Origin: Bog-473 sp963764305
GTDB lineage: Bacteria > Actinomycetota > Acidimicrobiia > Acidimicrobiales > RAAP-2
Assembly: GCA_963764305.1 (NCBI GenBank)
Contig: CAVXSD010000007.1
Coordinates: 744,001 to 808,000 of the forward strand
Length of the DNA stretch: 64,000 nucleotides
Direction: 5' to 3'
In this document: one piece after another, positions 43,856 through 51,464 of the stretch
Numbering within the stretch: position 1 is the first letter of the stretch
Layout: the number at the start of each line of letters is the position of its first letter
Notes under the pieces: model-generated
Database searches by the model: none
What the model was told of the DNA's origin: nothing
The model's input: only the letters and a program-made list of their open reading frames with translations
Translations under genes and position numbers: made by a program

Positions 43856-44512
43856 ATGACCACCCGCGTCTTTCTCCTCGACGACCACGAACTCGTGCGG
43901 GAGGGCATCCGGAACCTCCTGGAGAGTGATCAGGAGATAGAGGTCGTGGGCGAGGCCGCGACCGCCGCGGAAGCATTGACGCGGGTACCCCTGGCAAGAC
44001 CTGACGTGGCGATCCTGGACGTCCGCCTCGAAGAAGGCAGCGGGATCGAGGTCTGTCGGGAGCTGCGTTCGGCCCTCCCCGAGCTCGTCTGCCTGATCCT
44101 CACGAGCTTCGCCGACGACGATGCTCTCTACGCAAGCGTGATGGCGGGTGCTGCCGGCTACGTGCTCAAGCAGATCAAGGCCCGAGATCTCATCGAGGAC
44201 GTCAAGAAGGTCTCACGCGGTGAGTCGCTCATGGACCCGAGAGCGGTGGCACGCGTGGTCGAGAGGATCGCCCATCCGCCGAAAACAGATCCCGTCATGG
44301 ACTCCCTCTCGCCCCAGGAGCAGCGCATCCTGGAGCACATCGCCGAGGGAATGACGAACAAGCAGATCGCGGAATCCATGTTCCTGGCCGAGCACACCGT
44401 CAAGAACTATGTGACGGGTCTGCTGCGCAAGCTCAAGATGTCGAGCCGCACGGAGGCCGCGATCTATGCGACGAAACGAAAGGCAAAGGATTCGGAGTCC
44501 GGCGCGCTCTAG
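43856..44512 (+). CDS. NarL/FixJ response regulator, DevR/DosR-like
   Basis: This 218-residue regulator has receiver acids in FLLDDHE, the phospho-Asp in ILDVRLEEG, a Thr/Ser switch in LILTSF and Lys in YVLKQIKA. The LuxR-type HTH reads LSPQEQRILEHIAEGMTNKQ, then FLAEHTVKNYVTGLLRKLKM. TVKNYV is the recognition-helix stretch of DevR, which binds GGGAC-n-GTCCC. The many such palindromes around it make it the likely regulator of this cluster. No box is evident in its own 86-bp divergent promoter. Confidence 0.88.
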   Translation: MTTRVFLLDDHELVREGIRNLLESDQEIEVVGEAATAAEALTRVPLARPDVAILDVRLEEGSGIEVCRELRSALPELVCLILTSFADDDALYASVMAGAAGYVLKQIKARDLIEDVKKVSRGESLMDPRAVARVVERIAHPPKTDPVMDSLSPQEQRILEHIAEGMTNKQIAESMFLAEHTVKNYVTGLLRKLKMSSRTEAAIYATKRKAKDSESGAL

Positions 44513-44522
44513 GCGGAGGGCT

Positions 44523-44543
44523 GGCGCCGAGAAAGCCGGCGCC
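44523..44543. terminator. Hairpin between convergent genes
   Basis: GGCGCC-GAGAAAGCC-GGCGCC can form a short GC stem between the stops of the response regulator and the 44549 gene. It is short, without a U-tract, so weak evidence. Confidence 0.3.
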
Positions 44544-44548
44544 GAGGG

Positions 44549-45040
44549 TCACCGCTCTTCGTCTGACGCCTCGGAAATAACTACCTCATTCGCTTCGACC
44601 AAGTCCGCCGGAGCCCTGCCTTGAGCGCCCTCGGAAGGGAGAGGTGGTGCATTCCCGTCCTCGGTGGTCGTTCCGCTCTTACGGGGTTCGGCGGAACGAC
44701 CGGAGTCGATCCAGGGTGACACCTGTGCCCCAGTTTTGCGCTGACGTGGTGAGTCAAGATCCAACCCAACCTGCTTAAGCACCGTCTCGATCCGCTGCCG
44801 TTCAGGTCTCGGGTAGGCAAAGCTGGTGGCATGCGCGTCGATCCCACGCTCGGTGCAGAGAGCGATCAGGGCCCGGTCGTAGGCAATCTCGGCGGCCAGG
44901 GCCGTATAAGCCGAGCCGCCTCTAGGGGGCGACACGGCGCGCAGTTCGTCTCGACACATGAGTGCGTAGTCGATCAGGTCGCTACCGGCGAGATCGGTCA
45001 CCCAGTCGTCGAGGGCGCTCGAGAGGATATCGACGTACAT
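44549..45040 (-). CDS. Cluster-associated protein of unknown function
   Basis: This 163-residue protein begins MYVDILSSALDDWVTDLAGS. A helical domain of about 90 residues (ALAAEIAYDRALIALCTERG) is followed by a disordered acidic tail ending ISEASDEER. No family is recognised. A palindromic box at 45081 lies 41 bp upstream, so it probably belongs to the regulon. GTG at 45046 is an alternative start. Confidence 0.6.
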   Translation of the reverse strand: MYVDILSSALDDWVTDLAGSDLIDYALMCRDELRAVSPPRGGSAYTALAAEIAYDRALIALCTERGIDAHATSFAYPRPERQRIETVLKQVGLDLDSPRQRKTGAQVSPWIDSGRSAEPRKSGTTTEDGNAPPLPSEGAQGRAPADLVEANEVVISEASDEER

Positions 45041-45080
45041 GCTCACGTCTGTCAGTGTGCACTTGCCGAATGACGCAGAT

Positions 45081-45099
45081 ATAGGGACATTCTTCCTAT
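45081..45099. promoter_or_regulatory. DevR-like box (44549 gene)
   Basis: ATAGGGACATTCTTCCTAT is symmetric at its ends (ATAGG with CCTAT) and contains GGGAC. It begins 41 bp upstream of the minus-strand start. Confidence 0.5.
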
Positions 45100-45119
45100 G
45101 TCAGCTTCGAGGCTCTGTT

Positions 45120-45160
45120 TAGGACCTTGGTCCCTGTCGCACCTATGACGATCGTCCCTA
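45120..45160. promoter_or_regulatory. Two DevR-like boxes (universal stress protein)
   Basis: TAGGACCTTGGTCCCT at 45120-45135 is followed by TATGACGATCGTCCCTA at 45144-45160, with the perfect palindrome GACGATCGTC. Their centres are about 24 bp apart. They lie 80-120 bp before the USP ATG. Paired boxes are typical of strong DosR targets. Confidence 0.7.
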
Positions 45161-45239
45161 TCGAACGACCCCAAGGATCGGTAGGTTCCGAAACCTATCT
45201 TGCGGACTGTCCACCGCGGTCCCACGAAAGGAATCGGTC

Positions 45240-45686
45240 ATGACGAGTTCAGACGCCGAACGGAGAGATGAAAGGATCGTGGTCGGCATGGACGGCTCTC
45301 CCACCTCGATCAACGCTTTGCGGTGGGCAGCCCGCTACGCGTCCTTGACCGACAAAACGATCGAGGTGGTTGTCGTTTGGGACTGGTACAAGAGCCCCGG
45401 TTGGTGCACCCCGATCCTGGCCGGACTCGACCCGGAAAGTGACGCGAAACACGTCCTCCAAAGAGCCTTAAAGGAGATTGAGTCCGAGTGGCCCCACCTA
45501 TCGATGACGAGTCGCGTAGTAGAGGGGAACCCATCCCCGATCCTCGCCGACGCATCGAAGGGCGCGTCCATGCTGATCGTCGGGAGCCGAGGACACGGCG
45601 AGTTCACCGGGATGCTCCTGGGTTCGGTCAGTCAGCACTGCGCCACCCACGCCCATTGCCCGGTCCTGGTCTATCGCGACCACTAA
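45240..45686 (+). CDS. Universal stress protein
   Basis: This 148-residue UspA-type protein opens IVVGMDGSPTSINALRWA. The ATP loop is in IVGSRGHGEFTGMLLGSVSQ (G-2X-G-9X-G-S). It likely binds ATP and moderates metabolism in stress or dormancy. Several USPs are members of the mycobacterial DosR regulon. The ribosome site AAAGGAA precedes the ATG. Two DevR-like boxes lie upstream. Confidence 0.9.
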   Translation: MTSSDAERRDERIVVGMDGSPTSINALRWAARYASLTDKTIEVVVVWDWYKSPGWCTPILAGLDPESDAKHVLQRALKEIESEWPHLSMTSRVVEGNPSPILADASKGASMLIVGSRGHGEFTGMLLGSVSQHCATHAHCPVLVYRDH

Positions 45687-45721
45687 CGAACGAGGGAATA
45701 CGACGTCCCGTCTGAACGGTC

Positions 45722-46181
45722 TCATGAGGAGGACCGATTCTCGGGAGAGGAGGGCTGAAGCCTGCCAGTCATGCCCTTACCCGTTGGCACGATGGCGAAC
45801 GGCGTTGCTGCGCTCTCGGCCAGCTCGGACTGATGCTGCCCAAGAGCGTCTCCCGCCCTGACCGGCGCCTCTGGTGCCGACGTCGAGCAGGTCCGCCGAA
45901 GTCGGGGGTTCAACCACACGCAGCAACACCGGATGGGCGTCGCCGTCGAGGACGAGTCGCTGCATGACGCCCTGGCCCTACACCGACCGAAGCGTGTTGC
46001 TCAGCGCAATGGTGGCGTCCGGCCGGTTTTGAGACAGCTCGGCTCCTTCCAAGAGCTCAACGGGTGCACGATCGCCAAGCGGGCACCGAACAACAGCGCG
46101 AGTTCTGAGGCCCGGCGGACGGGCTACTTCGGAATCGGCAGATCCGTCGTGACCGACGGCGATCGTCCGCAACGCTGCCAT
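45722..46181 (-). pseudogene. Decayed universal stress protein
   Basis: The start MAALRTIAVGHDGSADSEVA is a USP N-terminus. The later parts DVGTRGAGQGGRRSWAAS and ELAESAATPFAIVPTGKG are the ATP loop and end of a USP but lie in different frames. Several frameshifts are needed, so this is true decay. It begins 7 bp after the GNAT stop, so it was the second gene of that operon. Confidence 0.65.
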
Positions 46182-46188
46182 ATCGACT

Positions 46189-46929
46189 TCATTCGTCGTG
46201 ACAAAAGAGGGTACTCGCCCGCTCGGGACGCGACGTTTGGGACAGAGGCTCATAACCCCCGTGAGAGTCGGGGGTCAGGATGGGAGTCGTTATGTGCCAA
46301 CTTGCTCGTCTGTTGGCGCGGGCTGCTTCGTACCGTGGCGTCGAGGCAATGGGGAAACGGAGCGACACCGTCCCATATTCGAAATGGCTCGTGACGTCGA
46401 ATCCCGAATGGAAGAACACGTCCAGCATGGGGTGATTCTCATGAAGCGTGTCGGCCACGAACGTGCTGATGCCGCGGTCCCTTGCCGCGGTCGCCAGCTC
46501 GTCCAAGAGAAGAGACCCGATGCCATGGTGCTGGTAGTCATCCGCCACGACGAACGCGACCTCGGCGACATCCTTCTCAGGCCGTCGATCGAAGCGGCCG
46601 ACTCCGATGAGGCGATGGTCCACCTCAGCGACCAGCGCCAGTCGGTTTTCGTAATCGACGTGAGTGAAGCGCTCGACCTCCTTTGGAGAGAGGTGGGGGT
46701 GTAGCGAGAAGAATCGCAGGTAGCACGAGCGGTCGGACAGGTGATCGTGAAAGGCGACCAGCCTCTCGTCATCATCGGATCGGATCGGACGGAGACGGAA
46801 GCGCATCGCTCCATCGTCGGAGACGACAACCCGCTGGAGGTCGGACGGATAGCCCCCAAAGGGGGAAGGGCTCGCGCTGGTCTGTAAAGGCTGACTCACC
46901 GAACGCTCCTTCAACTCGAGATCGATCAC
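46189..46929 (-). CDS. GNAT acetyltransferase of the DevR-like cluster
   Basis: This 246-residue protein has a GNAT core at 40-200 (FRLRPIRSDDDERLVAFHDH, RSCYLRFFSLHPHLSPKEVE, DDYQHHGIGSLLLDELA with the acetyl-CoA loop). It resembles the GNAT part of Pat-type protein-lysine acetyltransferases that modify acetyl-CoA synthetase, but it has no cNMP domain. In mycobacteria and relatives such proteins adjust acetate metabolism. Three DevR-like boxes lie just upstream. GTG at 46929 is the start. Confidence 0.8.
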   Translation of the reverse strand: MIDLELKERSVSQPLQTSASPSPFGGYPSDLQRVVVSDDGAMRFRLRPIRSDDDERLVAFHDHLSDRSCYLRFFSLHPHLSPKEVERFTHVDYENRLALVAEVDHRLIGVGRFDRRPEKDVAEVAFVVADDYQHHGIGSLLLDELATAARDRGISTFVADTLHENHPMLDVFFHSGFDVTSHFEYGTVSLRFPIASTPRYEAARANRRASWHITTPILTPDSHGGYEPLSQTSRPERASTLFCHDE

Positions 46930-46965
46930 GTCTCCGTCAGGGTAGGGGCACAGACCGCCGTCTCC

Positions 46966-46980
46966 TAGGGACCATCGTCA
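46966..46980. promoter_or_regulatory. DevR-like box 1 upstream of GNAT
   Basis: TAGGGACCATCGTCA lies 37 bp before the GNAT GTG. It closely matches the reverse complement of the box at 41437. Confidence 0.6.
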
Positions 46981-46990
46981 GCGTGACGAT

Positions 46991-47004
46991 GGGACCTTCG
47001 TCCC
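46991..47004. promoter_or_regulatory. DevR-like box 2 upstream of GNAT
   Basis: GGGACCTTCGTCCC has perfect 5-bp arms, GGGAC and GTCCC, with a 4-base centre. This is the canonical form of the cluster motif. Confidence 0.75.
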
Positions 47005-47024
47005 AACGGAAGGCCGACCACCTC

Positions 47025-47037
47025 GGGACGTTGTCCC
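47025..47037. promoter_or_regulatory. DevR-like box 3, between GNAT and the 47126 pseudogene
   Basis: GGGACGTTGTCCC has perfect arms with a 3-base centre. It could serve either the GNAT gene or the plus-strand gene at 47126. Confidence 0.65.
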
Positions 47038-47125
47038 CCCATCGAAGAGGGCCTTTGGGTCCGTCCCGAAATGGCTTGATGCAGGCCACCTGCGGGGAGA
47101 GGTCACGAAACGAGGAGACACCTCG

Positions 47126-47590
47126 ATGCGACGCAGGGTTTGACATGTTGCTGAGTATCGGCGGCTATTGGTCGTCGTCGCGCTGGTCGTAGCCGGGAAG
47201 TTGCTCTTAACCGCTTACAGCCTTGCCAACAGACAACGTGCATGACAGTTGGCCGAACAGCAGATCGTGCTCCCACCCAAGGCAGCTATCGCTCATGCAA
47301 AGGGCGGACCGGAGATCACACCGTCGATGATCCCGTCGGTGGGTCGGTACGCCGGCGAGCAGCCGACGACCTGAGCCCCAGACCCAGGTCTATGCCGACG
47401 ACTTCATTGCCGCGCGCACGTGCAAAGATTGGTGGCGGCATTTCCGGCGCCGACGGATTCTCGGTCCTCGCTGAGATCGCTCTCATTGGCGCCATCTGCT
47501 CATTCGTGCTCGCGAGATTGATAGCGGTCCTCGTCAGGTTGAGTTTATGCACGCTCGCCGGACACCTGAGACGGAGGAGCTCTGACACAG
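47126..47590 (+). pseudogene. Decayed small membrane protein of the cluster
   Basis: GAGGAG lies 8 bases before ATG 47126, but the frame MRRRV meets TGA at 47141. It then continues as EYRRLLVVVALVVAGKLLLT, a membrane helix, with a second TGA at 47240. Further pieces such as IVLPPKAAIAHAKGGPEITP, TQVYADDFIA and AKIGGGISGADGFSVLAEIA lie in three frames. It looks like a signal-anchored membrane protein that sits before the cytochrome b genes in similar clusters. It is inactivated by several lesions. Confidence 0.5.
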
Positions 47591-47684
47591 ATGACCTAGG
47601 AGACTCTGGGGACCCGCACCGACCCGACGGAGGAAGCTCAGACCAGCATTAACGGGTGGAGTTGGGACCTTCGGTGGGTCGGGT

Positions 47685-47701
47685 TAGGACTTAGGTCCCT
47701 A
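47685..47701. promoter_or_regulatory. DevR-like box (cytochrome b operon)
   Basis: TAGGACTTAGGTCCCTA differs from the box at 41893 at two positions. It ends 34 bp before the ATG of the small membrane gene. A weaker half-site, TGGGACCTTCGGTGGG, is at 47663. Confidence 0.7.
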
Positions 47702-47735
47702 GTGGGACCCTCTCACGGAGACTCACAGTTACCCT

Positions 47736-47912
47736 ATGGCATTCGGTGCGCTGCTCGCGGCACTCATCAACCTGAACGGCCCAGGTCATTACGTTCATTG
47801 GGGCTTCGTTCAGATCTCGGTAGCGAACCTCGTGGTGATCCTCCTCATGGTCGCCGTCTTCGTTCTGGCGCTCCTCTTGCCATTCCCGAGGCGAAAGGAC
47901 CCCAACCGGTGA
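47736..47912 (+). CDS. Small membrane protein, first gene of the cytochrome b operon
   Basis: This 58-residue protein is MAFGALLAALINLNGPGHYV at the start. One membrane helix (about 28-49, VANLVVILLMVAVFVLALLL) and a basic end PFPRRKDPNR follow. Its stop overlaps the GTG of cytochrome b (GTGA). It is probably an accessory subunit of the cytochrome b module. It is easy to miss because of its size. Confidence 0.72.
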   Translation: MAFGALLAALINLNGPGHYVHWGFVQISVANLVVILLMVAVFVLALLLPFPRRKDPNR

Positions 47913-48598
47913 GCATCGACACCACTTCGAACGCTCAACACCCCGATCACGACGACTCCCGTCAGTGGACGGCGCGGGTGCGCAACGTCGCAACCACTGC
48001 TTTCCCTCCGGACCGTTTGCTGCCCGATCGTCAACCCGCGTACATGGCCTCCTGGATATATGTCTTCGGCGTACTGACTCTCGTCGCCTTGGCCTGGGTC
48101 ATCGTCACCGGCTGCGTGCTCGCCGTCATGGGCCCGAGCTGGTGGCACACCTCGACCATCGGGCTCTTCGTCAACTCGTTGCATTTGTGGAGTGTGGAGG
48201 TCTTTTTCTTTTTCATGGTTATCCACCTATGGGGCAAGTTCTTCATGGCCGCCTGGCGCGGGAACCGGCGATTGACCTGGGCCACGGGCGTCATCTCCTT
48301 CGTCATATCCATAGCGGCCGCCTTCACGGGGTACCTGTCGCAACAGAACTTCGACTCACAGTGGATCTCGACCCAGGCCAAGGACGGGATCAACGCCACC
48401 GGCGCCGGGGCGTTCTGGAACGTCCTCAACTTCGGGCAGATGCTGATGTGGCACATCGTGCTGCTGCCGATCGGCGTGGTCGCCATCGCAGGCATGCACG
48501 TGTTGCTCGTCCGCCGGCGCGGCATCGTGCCGCCCTTCGCTGACGGCGAGCGGGCAGACGAGACCGCTGCGGACGACAAGACCAAGACACCGGCATGA
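47909..48598 (+). CDS. Cytochrome b (N-terminal, bis-heme) protein
   Basis: This 229-residue protein carries the four-helix heme core of cytochrome b. Heme ligands are the histidine pair in SLHLWSVEVFFFFMVIH, 14 apart, and in HIVLLPIGVVAIAGMH, 15 apart, the second spacing as in b6-type proteins. Between them is FTGYLSQQNFDSQW. It would move electrons from quinol across the membrane. No Rieske or c1 gene is nearby. It overlaps the small gene upstream and the next gene downstream by four bases each. Confidence 0.82.
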   Translation: MSIDTTSNAQHPDHDDSRQWTARVRNVATTAFPPDRLLPDRQPAYMASWIYVFGVLTLVALAWVIVTGCVLAVMGPSWWHTSTIGLFVNSLHLWSVEVFFFFMVIHLWGKFFMAAWRGNRRLTWATGVISFVISIAAAFTGYLSQQNFDSQWISTQAKDGINATGAGAFWNVLNFGQMLMWHIVLLPIGVVAIAGMHVLLVRRRGIVPPFADGERADETAADDKTKTPA

Positions 48599-49557
48599 GC
48601 GCCACAACCAGGCGCCGCCGCTTCAACCCCGACCGAGACGTCAGGGAGTGGACGGGCGGCTACGTCCCCTACGACATCTTGAAGGAGGCGTTCGTCGCGC
48701 TGCTCGCGGTCGGCATAATTGTCGTATTGCTCGCGGTCGTGTTCTCCTCTCCCGATGAGCACGCTGTGACACTCAAGTCGTGGTCGACCGCGGACCCAGT
48801 CGACTTCGCCCAGACGGCGATCACCCAACTGGACGGGACGAGCCCGGTCGCCACCTACGGCCCCCCGTACAACTCGACGGCCGGGGCCGCACAGCACATG
48901 GGCTTCTTTGAGCCAGCCCAATGGTTCGGCGTCCACCAGCCGATCGATACGGCGAAGGACTTCGTCATCGACCCGCTGCACACGCTGCCCGATAATCCGC
49001 GTGTCCAGGACGCGGTGACGCAATACCAGAGCGCCTCATCCACCCAGCAGCAGGCGTGGACGACGGCCTACGAGAAGGCCGTCGCCAACGCCACGGCATC
49101 GGGCAGCACGCTGAGCGTGCCGGCGGGCGACTACGGACCGGTGGGCACCATGATCGGCGGACTGACCGCAATGGCACAGAGCGGCGCGCTCGAGGGCACC
49201 CTCCTCAGCCAGGGGCAATCCTACAGCACCAACTACACGAAACCGCTCCTCTTCATCGCGAGCGGGAACTACCTGAGTGACCTCGCGGGCCAACAGCACC
49301 TGCAAGGAACGCAGTGGGGAATGATGAATGAGACGGGGAACTACCCAGGGCAGGCGTGGCTGTGGCTGTACACCATGTGGTACCAGGTCGCGCCGATGAA
49401 TACCTCGGACAACGCGGACCTGGAGGTCTGGGTCATCATGATGGTGCTCACCTTCGGGCTGATCTTCGTGCCTTTCATCCCGATCTTCCGCTCCATCCCT
49501 CGTTGGACCCGCGTGTACAAGCTGATCTGGCGCCGGCACTACCGCTCGATGGCGTAG
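48595..49557 (+). CDS. Cytochrome b C-terminal-like membrane subunit
   Basis: This 320-residue protein starts with a cytosolic RRRRFNPDRDVREWTGGYVP and one helix (about 34-53). A large extracytoplasmic domain of about 190 residues follows (KSWSTADPVDFAQTAITQLD, NYTKPLLFIASGNYLSD). A second helix near 277-298 (VWVIMMVLTFGLIFVPFIPI) ends it. Position and ends suggest a partner that replaces the C-terminal domain of cytochrome b. The large middle domain is not a Rieske or c-type cytochrome (no CxxCH). Coupled by ATGA to cytochrome b. Confidence 0.7.
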   Translation: MSATTRRRRFNPDRDVREWTGGYVPYDILKEAFVALLAVGIIVVLLAVVFSSPDEHAVTLKSWSTADPVDFAQTAITQLDGTSPVATYGPPYNSTAGAAQHMGFFEPAQWFGVHQPIDTAKDFVIDPLHTLPDNPRVQDAVTQYQSASSTQQQAWTTAYEKAVANATASGSTLSVPAGDYGPVGTMIGGLTAMAQSGALEGTLLSQGQSYSTNYTKPLLFIASGNYLSDLAGQQHLQGTQWGMMNETGNYPGQAWLWLYTMWYQVAPMNTSDNADLEVWVIMMVLTFGLIFVPFIPIFRSIPRWTRVYKLIWRRHYRSMA

Positions 49558-49860
49558 CCGGATCGTCGACGTTACTGAGGGTTGGTTCTGAACCGCCCTG
49601 AAAGAGTGGGGTCAGGATCGACGCGGGTCCCGGCCACTGGAAAGTCCCAGTTCAGAAGCTATTTCGACTGACGGTCGGTTTTGAGGCGCGTCGAAGGAGT
49701 CGATCACGTTGGCATCGGTATGGAGCTACTTGACGAGTTCGTAGTCCGCCAGCGCGTCCGCGGGTCGCCGTAGTCGCCGCAGTACACGAAGAGGGTCTCA
49801 ATGGCCATCCCTGTGCTTCCTCGAGGGGCGAGTGCGGTTAAGAGCCAGATGCGCTCAGCG
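49558..49860. other. Gene-free stretch with an IS-end-like sequence
   Basis: About 300 bp with no gene. CTGAACCGCCCTG at about 49588 also occurs near 51203 in the same orientation. It resembles the TGAACCGCCCC-type ends of actinobacterial IS3 elements. Confidence 0.35.
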
Positions 49861-50274
49861 TTAGAGGCGGCTCAGCTCTTGTTGAGTGAGAGTCGCCTCC
49901 GTATCGCCGCCATAGGCAGCGAGCGCGTAGATCACGATGACGCCGAGGGCGATATAGGTCAAGGACCAGATCGGGTAGTAGGGCATCCACCAGATGGCGC
50001 TGATGGCGCCAATGGCGCCGGCCGCGATGCCGACCCAGCGCCCGATCTGGGAACGCCCCATTACTGCGAGGCCGCACAGGATCAGGATGATGCCGACGAT
50101 CAGGTACACCCAGCCGTACGTCTTAAGGCTGGTGCCGAAGAGAGCGTCTTCGAGGTGTTGGGGAACAACCCCGTGGTACTGAAAGGCCCAGATCGCATCG
50201 AAGATGCGCATGATGCCCGCCGCACCCAGCACGATGGCGGCGAAGAGAATCCAACCGTGGCCCCGTTCGTTCAT
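49861..50274 (-). CDS. DUF7144-type four-helix membrane protein
   Basis: This is a 137-residue protein with four membrane helices (WILFAAIVLGAAGIMRIFDA, TYGWVYLIVGIILILCGLAV, RWVGIAAGAIGAISAIWWMP, WSLTYIALGVIVIYALAAYG). The layout matches DUF7144 proteins, which often lie in stress or hypoxia gene clusters of actinobacteria. The function is unknown. The box at 50347 lies 73 bp upstream of its ATG. Confidence 0.8.
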   Translation of the reverse strand: MNERGHGWILFAAIVLGAAGIMRIFDAIWAFQYHGVVPQHLEDALFGTSLKTYGWVYLIVGIILILCGLAVMGRSQIGRWVGIAAGAIGAISAIWWMPYYPIWSLTYIALGVIVIYALAAYGGDTEATLTQQELSRL

Positions 50275-50346
50275 GGTGAATCACCCTCTTGAGAAGCGTT
50301 GAGCGCCGACGAGCTGCCGGGACCCACTTGCTACACCTAATCTAGT

Positions 50347-50362
50347 GGGGACCTCTGGTTCC
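50347..50362. promoter_or_regulatory. DevR-like box (DUF7144 gene)
   Basis: GGGGACCTCTGGTTCC has arms GGGACC and GGTTCC with one mismatch around TCT. It lies 73 bp from the DUF7144 start and is the last box in the cluster. Confidence 0.55.
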
Positions 50363-50499
50363 GTGCGTGGACCTGTCCGGACCATCTCGACGACCTGACG
50401 GGCCTGCGCCAGTTCGGAGGATCTCCGGTCTTGGGGCTGCGATCTCCCGGTTTGAGCTGTCCTTCGGGCTTGGTGAGGCAACCGCGACAAACTGAGAGG

Positions 50500-51171
50500 G
50501 TGGACAGTAACCCCTTCCCGCTTGGTTTCTTTGACCGGGCTGACCGGTCCCGCGATTCGGTGTTCTACTCGTGGCCTCGCCTGGTCACCCACCTCGACGA
50601 CCATGCCATCGCGGCGGTCGGTGCCCTCTATGACGAGCTTGGAATCTCCGGCGACGTGCTCGATCTGATGAGTTCGTGGGTCTCGCACTTCCGCACCCCT
50701 CCAGCGCACCTAACCGTGCTCGGGATGAACTCCGACGAGCTCGCCGCGAACCCCTCGGCAGAGGTCACCGTCGTCCACGACCTCAACGTCGAGCCCCGGT
50801 TGCCGTTCCCCGACGAGTCCTTCGACGCCGTGGTGTGCTGCGTTTCCGTCGACTACCTCACCCGACCCATAGAAGTGTTTACTGACGTGGCCCGCGTGTT
50901 GCGCCCAGGAGGGCCGTTCGTCTGCGCCTTCTCTAATCGATGCTTTCCGACCAAGGCTATTCGCGGCTGGCTATACGCCGACGACGAGCAGCGCTGCGAC
51001 ATCGTCGAACAGTACTTTCGTTTCGCTGGACGCTGGGATGAGCCTCGCAGCCAACGACGTACCCCTGCCTCGCATCCAGGCGACCCGTTGCTGGCGGTGT
51101 GGGCTCACCGAACGAGGCGAGCCGCAACAGGCGAACGGAGGTCACCTGCCGAAATCGATGCCGGTCGATAA
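50500..51171 (+). CDS. SAM-dependent methyltransferase
   Basis: This 223-residue protein has a type-11 methyltransferase core. DVLDLMSSWVSHFRTPP replaces the usual glycine-rich loop, and EVTVVHDLNVEPRLPFPDES is followed by FDAVVCCVSVDYLTRPIEVF and ARVLRPGGPFVCAFSNRCFP. It lacks the classic GxGxG, as in a known actinobacterial subset. The substrate is unknown. GAGAGG precedes the GTG at 50500. The C-terminus is proline/arginine-rich. Confidence 0.75.
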   Translation: MDSNPFPLGFFDRADRSRDSVFYSWPRLVTHLDDHAIAAVGALYDELGISGDVLDLMSSWVSHFRTPPAHLTVLGMNSDELAANPSAEVTVVHDLNVEPRLPFPDESFDAVVCCVSVDYLTRPIEVFTDVARVLRPGGPFVCAFSNRCFPTKAIRGWLYADDEQRCDIVEQYFRFAGRWDEPRSQRRTPASHPGDPLLAVWAHRTRRAATGERRSPAEIDAGR

Positions 51172-51464
51172 AGCGGTCCAGTGCCGGCTGGCAGGGAATA
51201 CCTGAACCGCCCTGGGAGTTGTCGAGGCTCGCGGTGGCGGATTGATAGCCCGCCCGAGGTGCTGTTACTGATGCGTCCAAGATGGCACCGAACTGGGGGC
51301 GTCGGATCCACGGACGAGCTCGTCCGGTTCTCGCTCTCGGGCTGAACGGCTACGATCCGATGGCTCACCGATCAGCGGAGTGATGAACGGACTCCCGAAC
51401 TTCCTTCGCGACCATGTCAAGGTGGCGCATCAGCAGCGATTGCTGATGCCCGCCATCGACGTGC

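Noticed and set aside
42525..43859. 444-codon plus-strand frame
   Set aside because: It is the complement of the histidine kinase coding sequence.
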